Below the pieces are notes generated by a model. The model worked only from the letters and a program-made list of their open reading frames with translations, made no database searches and was not told the DNA's origin. Source: Lentinus brumalis (Eukaryota; Basidiomycota; Agaricomycetes; Polyporales; Polyporaceae). From it: a DNA stretch of 64,000 nt. This document shows, piece after piece, positions 24,636 through 34,951 of the stretch. Made by a program: the position numbers and the translations under genes. The stretch spans positions 620,001 through 684,000 of the forward strand of contig MARA01000020.1 in the NCBI GenBank assembly GCA_001792895.1, written 5' to 3'. Position 1 is the first letter of the stretch; each line of letters begins with the position of its first letter.

Positions 24636-25358
24636 TATGAATTAATCGTCGTAAACGTGGTGAGTGGTATCAATCGTAGCGGTACGCTGGTCGTGAAAGT
24701 ATGGGGGAAGTGGGGGAAGTGGGAGAAGTTGCGCAATGCGATCTGGGCAAGGGTTCCGCTCGTCCTGGTTTATATTCCCTCGTCGGGACCGATGACGATG
24801 GAGACGTCATGGCTCAGACACGTCCAATTCGGGACATAGACGACTCTCGTTCGCAGGAACGAGGATGATGTCAGCGGAGACTGATCGGGTTCACTGCAGC
24901 CTTGTGTGCAATTAAGCAACGCCACAACTCCAGCTGAAAATGTCTTCGGGTCGTCTCGCAGCCTCAAGGCAATCGTGAGTTCTGCTTGAGCGTTCGAGCG
25001 GAGGTTTTGGGTGGCGAGTCTAGGAAATCAGCGTTTAGTGGAGCGAACAACAGAGCGTGTTCCGATCTTGTGACTGTGATGTGACCCACCGCGTCGGGCG
25101 TATGTAGTACCCTGGTGCGCATCAAACAAACGGCCGCGAGGTGGTGAGTAGGTTCGACTCCCCACAACAGTCGGACCCCAGACCGACTCGGACTCCCCCA
25201 CCCAGAGCAGGGTGAGTAGAACCATTAATCCTTTTTCGCTCGCAGGCTTGCTTACTCCGAACTGCAACATTCGCGATGAGCATCCACCGGGTCTCAGCCC
25301 TCACACTGAGTCTGACAGAGCGGCGAAGATGTCGTATCCGACGTATCGTACAGCAGGT
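24636..25358. other. Intergenic, nothing recognised
   Basis: 723 bases between the start of the HAM1-like gene and the stop of HIS5, both minus strand. Presumably promoter and 3' UTR. No ORF with family resemblance. Confidence 0.35.
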
Positions 25359-26707
25359 CTACATGGACTCCAAGAGCTCACCGAGCTTCTTGAGCACAAC
25401 CTTGATCTCGTCTTCACTGCCCACCGTGATCCGCAGACACCCGGCGCACCCAGGTTCCCCGCCTCGGTATCGCACGACGACGCCCTCCTGCTCCGCCAGT
25501 GTCTTGTAGATCTTCTGGGCCCGAGTGTTGTCGGGCTTCCCACTCCCGGACTTCTCGAGGACCGGGACCAGGACGAAGTTCGCGTGGTTTCCGCCAATGG
25601 GCGCCCCCAGGCCGAGAGCGCGGAGCTCCTGGAGTCCCTCGAGCAGTTGACCGCGACCCTTGACAAGCGTGGCGATCTTTTGCCTCATGAGATCGATGGC
25701 AGAAGGCGATAGTGCGGAGAGAGCTAGTGCGGCAGTGGGCGTCGAGATGTTGTACGGAGCCTTCGTGTTCATCAATATTTGGACCAGCGCCGGGTGGGCA
25801 AACGCGATCCCTACCCTGGAAACGAGCTATCGTCAGTACGAACAAGTCAGAACACGAGACTAGGCACGCACCGGATGGCGGCGAGGCCGAAGCCCTTGCT
25901 CAGCGTCTGAGTCACGCAGAGGTTCGAGTACTCCTGGATCAGTGAGACCGCACTGGCCTTATCGTCCGCGAAGTCGATGTACGCCTCATCGACGATGACG
26001 ACACCCTTGAAGTCTTCGTTGTCGAGGATCTCCCGTATTGACGACAACGATATGAGCGTGCCCGTCGGGTTCCCGGGTGAACAGAGGAAGACGAGCTTGA
26101 TTGAAGGGTCTGCTGAGATAGCCTTCTTCACCTGGACCAACGGTTCAGTCGCTTGGATATTTATACCTGGTATGCACTCTACCTCGTCGACCTTCAGCGA
26201 GAACCGTCCCTTCTCGCCTCCCTCTCCCGCATCACCGCTCAGTTCCAGCGGGACCTTCACGACCCCGACGTCGTTAACCTGCGCACACACCGAGTACATC
26301 CCATACGTCGGGGGCGTGACGAGGATCTTCTCGGTCCCCGGAGCGACGCACACGCGGATGAGCAGGTCGATAACCTCGTCCGAGCCAACCCCGAGGAAGA
26401 CGTGATCCGCGCCGGGAAGTCCGCGCAGCTCAGCCAGCCGTGTCTTGATGTCGTCGTGCGTGGGCGACGGGTATCGGTGCAGATTGAGGTTGAGCGTGCC
26501 CTGGATCTCGGGCTCGAGGGAGGCAGTTGGGGGAATGGAGTGCCCGAGCGCGTTCTCGTTCGCGTCGAGGAGGATGCCCTCCGAGTAGTCGTCTCGTGCG
26601 CATCTGTATGGGTGTAATGCGAGTATGTTCGGCCGGATGACCCGCTCGATGTCGAAGTGAGCAGGTTTCGTGGGGTATTTGTCTGCAGCTAGGCCGAGGA
26701 TGGGCAT
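25359..26707 (-). CDS. HIS5: Histidinol-phosphate aminotransferase
   Basis: PLP-dependent enzyme of histidine biosynthesis converting imidazole-acetol phosphate and glutamate to histidinol phosphate and 2-oxoglutarate. Start MPILGLAADKYP (ATG 26707), then the family N-terminus ERVIRPNILALHPYRCARDD and LLDANENALG. Fold-type-I landmarks follow: NLHRYPSP, FLGVGSDEVIDLL, LVTPPTYGMYSVCAQ, FLCSPGNPTGT, VVIVDEAYIDFA, and the PLP lysine in TQTLSKGFGLAAIR. One intron near 25820-25871 joins to VGIAFAHPALVQILM. C-terminal NHANFVLVPVLEK and VVRYRGGEPGCAGCLRITVG are typical. About 430 residues. A longer in-frame ATG at 26944 would add 79 hydrophobic residues with no family counterpart, so the internal start is preferred. 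Confidence 0.92.
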
Positions 26708-27080
26708 CGTGGCGAGATTCAAGAGGTTGAGCAGTGATGTCAAGAGGAGCAGTGATGGCAAGAAGCCAACTCTCGAGGCCTGTGCTGGATGTACGAGGTC
26801 GACCAGGGCAGAATAATGACTGTGCAGAGCGAAATGACTCGCATCGTGGTGAATTGTAAGATCGGTGGAAAACACCAAGGTTAATCGCAGAGCCGTGCCA
26901 GCTTTCCGGGGGAGATAAGATAGCAAACTGCCTGATTGGGCCAAATCATCGATCTGCGGGACTTCGAAGTTCGGAGGACGCGTCTCTCCCTCCTCCCTTC
27001 AGAGTCTCCGTCCCTTCGTGCGCGTACTTGACACGCGCGTAGACTCATCCATATCATATCTCCGGCTACATTTGCTTAGC
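26708..27080. promoter_or_regulatory. Divergent promoter HIS5 / MYND paralogue 2
   Basis: 373 bases shared by the minus-strand HIS5 and the plus-strand MYND gene. ATGACTC at 26834-26840 matches the core of the Gcn4/CpcA site (TGASTCA) but lacks the final A, so amino-acid-control regulation of HIS5 is plausible but unproven. Confidence 0.35.
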
Positions 27081-29545
27081 ATGCCCGGACCGCGAGGGAG
27101 AGGGAATAAGAATCGACCGAAGGCCAGCAGCTCGGGCACGTCTGGTTCTGCGCACACCTCCGTGCCTGCCTACACCATTCCAGAGGGATTCTTCGCGGAC
27201 ATTGACAATGGTGCAACATGGGCGGTAATTGTGGACTACCTCTGCAAGTACTTTGAGCTACCAGGTATGTGTTTTGCTCGCATGAACGCATTGTACGCCA
27301 TTCGTTCTCGGAATCATGGAATGCCTGCAACCAATGTTCAGCACGGTTCGCCGCGTAAGCGGAGAACATGTGTAGCAGCAAACTCTCGAAAGTCGTCAAT
27401 GGATTGCTGACATTCCGCTTTCCTGTCGTTAGACCTTTCTACACGCAGTGGACTGAAGAAGGTCCATGCGCACTTCAATGACATCTACAAGAAGCTCGAC
27501 TCCGCGTATGTCGGCGCTCAGAGGCGAGGCAACGAGAAGCTCATGGGCGGCATCGTTGGCGTGTGGGCAAAGATGTGTGCCGACGCCATCCTGAGAGACA
27601 AGCTATTTCACGAAGGTGCATTCGACCAAGGACCTCCCCTGACCCAGCTCTAACAAGCGCGTACAGGACTGCTTTCGAAAGTCATGCCGCTGCTTGAATA
27701 CGACTCTACGCGCCATATGGCGCTGAACGCGTTGACTGTCGTCACCCACCATGGCGGTACGGCGGCACGACGGGAGATTGCGCGGAAGAATCCTGTGCTT
27801 GTCCGGCTCATACAGGCGCACCCCGACGATGCGAAGGTTCTCGAGCTGGCTACGGTGACCATGGCGCATGCTACCAGCGCTGTGCTTTCGGTGGAGGATC
27901 CCCCCGATGCAGGCCTTGTCAAGGAGATCCAGGTGCGCGCCGTGCTGAAGACAACCGTGGAGGGCATCAAGAAGCCTTTGGCTTCGCACTATATGATGGA
28001 CCATGCCTTTGGACTGCTCACGAGCGCGACGCGACACTGCCCTGAAGACTGTAAGGCGACGCCTGGGATGCTTCCTCTGCTGGTGACGTGCCTGCGCAGT
28101 GCAAATCTCGGCGCGCGGTGTACGGCTCTTGGGGGTCTCATCCGTCTCACCGCGAACGAGTCCGAGCCGGACAGGCAGAACTTCGATCCACAGAGGCTGA
28201 TCAGTGCCGTGCAACGAGGGTTCCCGGACAACCTGCAAGCCATAATGATGGACTACGGTTTCGAACGGTGCGATACTGTACTTACGCTCAAAAGTGCTGC
28301 AGATTACCAGCGGGCGATGTTGCGGTGTGCTCAGGACCACGATCTGTACGCCCTCGGCCGGACGCTCGCGATGCTCATCCAGCGAACCGAGTTCTCTATC
28401 GCCGAGGGCATGTTCCAGACCGACGGCCCCGGCGGGAGACACGAGACGATTGACCTGGGGCTGCCATTCACGATGTGGACGGACTCCCTCCCGCACTGCG
28501 CGAAGGCGCTTCGCGCCCGCGGCAAGCCTTCGGACCTGGATGACGCCGACGTGCTCGACCTCAAGTTCTACATCATCCGCTCGCGCATACCGGACGCAAT
28601 ATCGCACGGGCAGCGGGCCGTCGAGCGCAATCCGGAGCTCGCCTATGCGTACTACGCCATCAGCATGGGTGCGGATCACGAGCAGGGCTTGCGGGCGGTC
28701 AAGAAGGGGCTAAAGTGCAAGAACATCACGCCGTTTGTGCGCACCTACATGCTGTGGCGTGCAGTCGAGCACGCGGGCGACCTCGGGGTGAGCGTGCTAC
28801 AGGACGCGAAGCAGGACGACACCCGGTATGCGGAAGGCGTCGCGTTCTTGATGTCGGCATGGGAGGACTCGAAGACGTTCACTGCTGAGGCTCCTCCGGA
28901 TAACAGACACGTGCAGACGATCCTCAACTGGTACATCATCCTCACCATCGCGATCAAGGGCCCAGAGCTTAGTGAGGAACTTCGAGAGCTTGCGGTGCGT
29001 CTTGTCCTCGCTGCTGACCGATTTGACACTGACGCTGCATGGCCGCAGGCCGCGAGGCGCAAACTCGAGACATCCACACAATTCATGAAGATGCTCAACT
29101 TCACGATCAAGAAAACGCAGATGCGGCTCACACGCGAGATCATCCTCGACCTCTACTCGAAGGGAGTCAAGGAGTGGGGCAGTTTCATCAAGCACTTCGA
29201 CGAGCTTGACGCGCGGGCGGAGAAGCAGAGACCCATCTCCTCGACGCAGGCCGACGACGATCTCGCCGCGTGGCTCGAGAACATGAAGCTGGAGGAGGGC
29301 GAGGACGCGCGGCCGCACATGTGCAGCCATCCGAAGATCAGCACGAACAACGTCGCGCTGTACAGGTGCTCGTGGTGTGGAAACCCAAGTGCTGTGCTGC
29401 GCAAGTGCGGCGGCTGCGCGAAGACGAGGTATGTGTTTGCGACGACCTGTATAGGGCGAGATGTGTTGACGGTCTCCGTAGATATTGCGACGGACAGTGC
29501 CAGAAGAAGCACTGGTCCGAGCATAAAGCCGACTGCAAGAAGTAG
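27081..29545 (+). CDS. MYND zinc-finger protein, paralogue 2
   Basis: Paralogue of the gene at 11573-13999. The ATG at 27081 starts MPGPRGRGNKNRPKASSSG, then GFFADIDNGATWAVIVDYLC. Exon 2 encodes LSTRSGLKKVHAHFNDIYKK and VGVWAKMCADAILRDKLFHE. Exon 3 (about 27665-29428) is one 585-residue helical block from GLLSKVMPLLEYD. The final intron lies inside the finger; the MYND set is CSWC, CGGC, RYCDGQC, HWSEHKADCKK. The stop is at 29543-29545, total about 725 residues. The helical part suggests armadillo- or TPR-like repeats (for example RNPELAYAYYAISMGADHEQ). No methyltransferase or other catalytic domain is present. Role unknown; MYND fingers usually bind proline-rich partners. Confidence 0.85.
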
Positions 29546-29770
29546 AACCTCGCTTGGACTGCGACGGACCGCTGCGCCGCAATGCGGCATCGTCGACTGC
29601 AAGATCTATGTACCATCTGTAAACCACGCATCATACCACGTCGAATTATTCATACACTTCCAAATGTTCACAGGGACACATTGAAGCCAAAACCAGACGG
29701 TCCATCATTACCAGAGTAAGTAAACTACAAACATAGGGAATATAGCTTTCCACGAACGATTGCGAGAAAT

Positions 29771-30401
29771 CTAGCGCGAAGACGAAGGGATGACCGCGTA
29801 CTGTTCCCGTCGTCCGTCGGGATACTGCCTCCACGCTTCTGTCGGGGTAATCACCGATACGTAGTCATTCGCGGCTTCCAGAGAGTAGCCGGGCGGGAGG
29901 CAATGGTTCAGGCTCAACGCCAGGTCGGGGTGACCAGCAAAGAGCATCGACGCCTCCAGGATGATAGCAGCCATGTCTGACCTGCCGACATCGCATAAGT
30001 CGGTGAGCTTCGTTTCGTATATATGAAGCAAGTAGAACTCACCATCCATTGTGGTCCTTCTTGCGCAACGCTCTGCACATCCGGTGATAGCTCTGCGCCT
30101 TCAGTGGCCAGAACTCCATCTTGAGGTTGATGAGGAAGTCCGTGAAGGCGTCTTTTGAGCTCTGAATCAAGTCGCCTTTCCAAATTTCTCCGAAACCGAG
30201 TGACTGGAAGTCTCGAGGATCCGCAAGGGAGGTGACCGCGTCCTCTTCCCAGGACTTCTTTCTGGAGATGGAGAATTCAGGGCCTGGTACAAGCGAGGGC
30301 CAAGCACGTCCGCCACGCCTCTGCCGCGTCGGAGTTGTCTCCGGATCGTGGCCTGCGGCCATCCCACGACTCCTGGGTGGCGTAACGGGGCCTCCGGACA
30401 T
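29771..30401 (-). CDS. Mini PAH-domain (Sin3-like) protein 2
   Basis: Single PAH domain with a basic, Pro/Arg-rich leader. The ATG at 30401 gives MSGGPVTPPRSRGMAAGHDP; this start is chosen because a TATA-like TCTATATATC lies about 85 bases upstream and the longer ORF has no ATG. The leader runs to PDFSISRKK-like basic sequence (read: PGPEFSISRKKSWEED). Helices 1-2 are SSKDAFTDFLINLKMEFW and YHRMCRALRKKDHNG. After an intron come SDMAAIILEASMLFAGHPDL and LPPGYSLEAANDY, with the PPGY motif of PAH domains. It ends VIPSSSR. About 190 residues. Same family type as the genes at 20379 and 32468, though sequences are diverged. Confidence 0.65.
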
Positions 30402-30836
30402 CGTCGGTGTGGCGGACTTCGGGATTGGTGTGTTGCCGCCTCTGGTGGCATGTACCTCCTGCGTATGGAGAGGGGCTGCTGGAGATATATAGACACTCGG
30501 CAAACTGAGGAGACTTTATGCGCTTTGGTATGGCAACAATGCGGAGAAAGACCTTATGTAGTGCTTTGCTTCCTCCACTCGAGTGGCAACCTCATGAAAG
30601 TTGAAAGAGGGTAAATTATTTCTCCTCAGCCGACATGATCATATCGCCTCCAAGCTGCTTCATATGCTGAACTTTGTCTCAATGCGACTGGTAAGTAGGC
30701 AGCCTGAGGCCTGAGGCGTTGAGTATAGAACGCCCGAATAGGAAAGTGATGACATAGCGAGATCCTCATCCCGATCTCGCATACTTTGCGAGATCTCTTG
30801 GGCGAAGTCCGAGTCATTTCTTGTCCTTTTACCATC
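30402..30836. promoter_or_regulatory. Divergent promoter: mini PAH 2 / CIA1
   Basis: 435 bases between divergent genes. The minus-strand TATA-like element at about 30483-30491 fits the PAH gene. No clear TATA box is seen for CIA1, as expected for a housekeeping gene. Confidence 0.4.
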
Positions 30837-32160
30837 ATGAATCAGGATTTGCCTGCAGTGATTCACGAAGTTGCAACATTAGAGGGTTAGTCGCTCAGCT
30901 CGCCCAGGAATGACATACTCAGACGCCATTGCAGGACATGAAGACCGCGCATGGCATGTCGCGTGGAATCCTAAGCGACCTCTCCTCGCGTCCTGTTCAG
31001 CAGACAAGAACGTGCGGCTGTATGCGTACAGCAAGCCCACAGATCCCGCCGCATCCGAGCCCAAGTTCTCGCACATCTCGACCATCCCCACTGGGCACGC
31101 GAAGACCGTCCGCGCGGTAGCATGGTCCCCCTCAGGGAAGACGCTTGCGACAGCATCCTTCGACTCGAACATCGGGATATGGGCACAGGAGGAGGATGGG
31201 GAAGCGGAAGAAGGCGCGTTCAACCCGGCTGCCGAGTGGGAGTGCATGAGCCTGCTGGAGGGGCACGAGACGGAGTGCAAGAGTGTGGCGTACTCGGCGT
31301 CCGGAAACCTGCTCGCGAGCTGCAGTCGAGACAAGACGGTGTGGGTGTGGGAAGGTGCGTGCCCGTCTTCTCTTGCATCTCTTCGCTTTCGATCATCAAC
31401 GCGACCCTATCTTCGCTCAGTACACCCGGACCATGACTTCGAGTGCATGGGCGTCCTCATGGAACACACGCAAGACGTCAAGTGCGTCGCGTGGCATCCC
31501 ACCGAGGAGGTCAGTTCAGATTCTTCTCCACTTGCGTGCGCCGCTGTTCAACCCGAGACCCAGCGCAGATCCTTGCATCTGCGTCATACGATGACACCAT
31601 AAAACTCTACATCGACGACCCCCAAGAGGATTGGTTCTGCTTCCAAACTCTGTCTGGACACACCTCCACCGTCTGGGCGCTCGCGTTCTCCCCTGACGGC
31701 CGGTTCCTGGCCTCCGCCTCCGACGACACCACGATCAGGATATGGGAGCGCGTGCAGGAGCACAAGTGGGAATACGTCGACGTGCTCGAGGGCCATGAGC
31801 GAAGTGTGTACTCTATCAGCTGGGGCGTCGGCAAGCCCCTCGATTCGGGCGACGCGGGCAGCTTGGGCTGGCTTGCTAGCGCCGGAGGCGACGGGATCAT
31901 CTACGTGTGGGAGCTTGGGGTGAGTGGCCGAGCTCGACCTTTGTATGACCACTCGCTTATCGCTCGTACAGGTCGGTCCAAGCGCAAAGGACCCAAGCAG
32001 GAAGGCTTTGACGCACAGGGTCATGGCGAAGGTCTCCGAGGCGCACGGTGTCCATGATGTGAACAGTGTGGTGTGGTGTCCGCGAACCGGCTTTGAGGAT
32101 CTATTTGCCACCGCTGGGGACGATGGTGCTGTGAAGGTCTGGAGGGTTGTACCGTCGTAG
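30837..32160 (+). CDS. CIA1: Cytosolic iron-sulfur assembly WD40 protein
   Basis: Seven-bladed WD40 propeller of the CIA targeting complex, which delivers Fe-S clusters to cytosolic and nuclear apoproteins (CIAO1 in animals). The first exon is short: the ATG at 30837 encodes MNQDLPAVIHEVATLEG, and an intron joins to GHEDRAWHVAWNP, reproducing the first blade. A downstream ATG (30910) lies inside that intron. Blades follow with GHAKTVRAVAWSPSGKTLAT, GHETECKSVAYSASGNLLAS, EHTQDVKCVAWHPTEE, GHTSTVWALAFSPDGRFLAS, GHERSVYSISW and AHGVHDVNSVVWCP. The last strand is VKVWRVVPS, stop 32158-32160. About 370 residues, normal for the family. Intact frame. Confidence 0.9.
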
Positions 32161-32467
32161 AACCGCCGCAACTATACAGCGCTTGTGGGGTTAAATATCG
32201 CCAGAAGTATCGCCGGATTGGGAACCTGTATCAACGTATATGCACCGCATTGTCTAGGCCTAGACCGTGGCGACGGTCAAAGCGTCTATTCGCTTGTTGA
32301 CCACCATTGTGCACTCCCGTCAAGGCGACCTTCAAGGCCACGGTCCATTGCGCCCATCGCCAAAGCGTGAAGGCATACATATACCGCCGAACTAGTCATG
32401 TCTTGTCAGTTGAATCATTCTCTCCTTCGCCCCTTGCTTCTCAGACAAACCTTCTCCCTTTGAAGAG
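32161..32467. other. Intergenic, nothing recognised
   Basis: 307 bases between CIA1 and the third mini PAH gene. No motif beyond pyrimidine-rich sequence just before the next ATG. Confidence 0.35.
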
Positions 32468-33006
32468 ATGGAAACTTCTGATATCCAGAGACTCGCCACC
32501 GCGGCTCGAATGGCGCATTATTCGGGCCTCAGCTCGTCCCCCGCGCGAGAAGGAACCATCGCAGGTATGCCTCTCTAGCGTGTACGCGCGTATCAGTGAT
32601 GCTGACGACAAGGACAGAACTCTCGACATTATTCCCAGCACAGCGCGTGCAACAAGCTCTTGCATTCATCGACCTCGCCCGAGCAGAGTTCGCCAAAAAC
32701 CCTGCTGCATATAACGAGTTCTTCCATGCGCTGGAGTTGTACGAGGAAAATCAGTAAGTGATGTCCTTTCGAGTCTTGCCGCGCAGCAGAGTAACCAAAC
32801 TCTTCACCAGACTTGACCTGAAAGACACGATAATCCGGCTCATGCTCCTCTGCTCCGGTTCGCCCACTCTCTTGCGAGCGCTGAACGCCTTCTTGCCCAC
32901 AGGATGGGGACTGAACGTGCATATAGACGATGTCGCGGTCGAGCTAATAACGCCTGAAGGACGTGCCGTGCACCCACTTCCTCGTGCTGTGCCTCAGTTT
33001 TATTGA
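32468..33006 (+). CDS. Mini PAH-domain (Sin3-like) protein 3
   Basis: Best conserved of the three single-PAH genes. The ATG at 32468 starts METSDIQRLATAARMAHYSG; after an intron comes LSTLFPAQRVQQALAFIDLA then RAEFAKNPAAYNEFFHALEL, which matches PAH helices 1-2 (as in the Sin3 pattern DALxYLxxVKxxF..xPxxYxxFL). A second intron leads to LDLKDTIIRLMLLCSGSPTL and LNAFLPTGWGLNV, with FLPTGW where Sin3 has FLPPGY. It ends HPLPRAVPQFY at 33006. About 150 residues. No Sin3 HID or histone deacetylase-interacting part. It may act as an isolated partner-binding module; not tested. Confidence 0.75.
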
Positions 33007-33313
33007 GTCTTACCGTTCATACACGACCCTGCGGTACTTGTTTTGCTATTGTTATCCTGCTTTGTATGTTTGCCATGGTTATACACGAGGGTAATACACG
33101 TATCCGAACCGTGACGCGATCCTACAGAGTTGCCATATATATTCCTAGTTGATCCGGTACGCGGCGACGTCATCGCCGTTCGATGCGCGACCGCTTCACT
33201 CTCACAATCTCATGACGCCGCCACTGCGACACATATCAATGGACGATCCCCCAGACTAGCTCGTACTTCCCCTCTCCCAACTACTCTGACCCTAGTACTC
33301 TGCAACCCACAGA
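33007..33313. other. Intergenic with promoter of the DUF4336 gene
   Basis: 307 bases. CCATATATATTCC at about 33133-33145 is a plausible TATA element 170 bases before the ATG. Nothing else is seen. Confidence 0.35.
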
Positions 33314-34587
33314 ATGGCCAACAGCAGCGCGAAGTGTGCAATTCGTGAGGTCTGTCAGCGCATACGGGCTGCAGAACAACTGTTAGTAACATTCTGGATG
33401 GGCTGCGTTACAGGTCGCGAAAGACGTCTGGACGTTCTCATGGTAAGCGTGCGCATATATCCACCCCTTGAGCCGGCAACAACGCGTCCTCCAGCCCTTT
33501 TTCCCGGTTCAATCTCTTCCCGGTCGGCGGTCGTTCGACAGCAATCAAGCTCAGCAACGGCGACGTCTGGGTTTTAGCTTCCACTCCCCTTGATGAGGCA
33601 ACGAAGACCAAGCTGGGAGAGATTGGGCCCGTGAAGTGAGTTCCACATCGCGGCTTGCGTGACGTGGTTGGTGAGACGGTCCGTTAGATGGATCATCGGT
33701 GCCGACGCTGTCCATCATCTGTTCCTCGGTATGTTGTACAATTTTTGGGTGGGTACGGGCATGAACTTGCGCTCTCGGGTCGTTAGGGGACTACAAGAAA
33801 CAGTATCCGGATGCGAAGGTCATCGCCGTGGACGAGGCGGCGAAGAAGAAGGAGAAAGAGGGTCTGAAGTTCGACGGCCGTACGTGTCTCTCGTGCACTC
33901 TTGGCGGACCGACAAGCTTATTCTGTGCAGTGTGGGGAGCTGACCCTCCGAATTCGAAGTATGGCTTTGAAGACGATGTGAGTGCTTGTGCCGCATATTC
34001 TGGCGGAACACTCAACGAATATGTGCGCAGATCAAACACTGGTACGTTGCACGCGGTCGCACTATCCCTCTTGCCTGACTGTTAGCAGCTACTTCTCTGG
34101 CTTCAAGAACAAGGACGTGGCGTTCTTCCATCCCGCTTCAAAGACCATGATTGAAGCAGACCTGCTGTTCAATTTGCCTGCTACTGAGCAGGTACGATGA
34201 CTTTACGTGGCGCATACACACTGATGCTGAGTTCGAGACTCTGTCGCAGTACTCGATGACAGGCTCGTCTGGCAAATTTCCATTCTTCGCGAAGCTCGAC
34301 CCATACACATGGGCGCACAAGAAGTTTGCCTGGTCGCTTGGAGTGGACAAGGAGTGCGTTGCCGGATCTTGTCGATTGCTGACGACTTTCTGACGCTTAT
34401 AAACAGGGCGATGAAGCGCGATGTGAAGACAGTCGCGGGCTGGGACTTCGAACGTATCATTCCATGCCATGGGGTGCGTAGTATGCTGACAGTCTGTCCT
34501 CTCTCGACTAATTCGCATTCGTAGGACGTGATCGAGAAGGACGGAAAGAAGGCGTGGATGGAAGCGTACAAGTGGTATCTGGATTGA
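33314..34587 (+). CDS. DUF4336 domain protein (metallo-hydrolase-like)
   Basis: Fungal member of the DUF4336 family, related in sequence pattern to metallo-beta-lactamase-like proteins; substrate unknown. The ATG at 33314 gives MANSSAKCAIRE; splicing yields VAKDVWTFS, FPVGGRSTAIKLSNGDVWVL, ASTPLDEATKTKLGEIGPVK, WIIGADAVHHLFLG, DYKKQYPDAKVIAVDEA, WGADPPNSKYGFEDD, YFSGFKNKDVAFFHPASKTM, EADLLFNLPATEQ, and finally AGWDFERIIPCHGDVIEKDG and AWMEAYKWYLD (stop 34585-34587). The DAVHH and PCHGD motifs fit metal-binding histidines of the fold. About nine short exons give roughly 265 residues, with no frame break. Confidence 0.8.
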
Positions 34588-34951
34588 GCATTCGAACGTG
34601 TATTATAGGTAACGCCCCTACGTTCTCACCGAAACGCGGGACAGGCATGAAATGCATGCGCTACTCATGATGGTTCTTCGGCGCTCTGCAATGGGTTATC
34701 GCTCACCTTGTTCCGAGCAGTATATTCACTTCGTGGACCGCCGTGCAAAGGAGTGTCTCGGCCTCGCCGACAACGACTGTTCTGAAATGCTGACAGTTGA
34801 CCCTGTTTCTTCCAGGCGGAGGCCAGGATGTTCCAACCTGCACTACCTCAAGGCCATCGCGAGGCTTCTGGCATGACTATAACATCCTTGCAGCGTCTTC
34901 CCTGGTTCAACAACCCTCTGCAGCATCGTTACACTTCCCTTGAGCACTAAC
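34588..34951. other. Intergenic, promoter side of C2H2-RING gene D
   Basis: 364 bases with no supported feature apart from AT-rich GTATATTC at about 34720. Confidence 0.3.

Noticed and set aside
26708..26944. Extended HIS5 N-terminus from the upstream ATG at 26944
   Set aside because: The extra 79 residues are hydrophobic and unlike the family, and they overlap the shared promoter; the internal MPILGL start fits better.
27603..28679. 358-codon minus-strand open frame
   Set aside because: Antisense to the long exon of MYND paralogue 2, which is well supported by its paralogue and by the finger.
30910..30936. CIA1 start at the ATG of 30910 (MTYSDAIAG)
   Set aside because: That ATG lies in the first intron; splicing from 30837 recreates the conserved LEGHEDRAWHVAW first blade.
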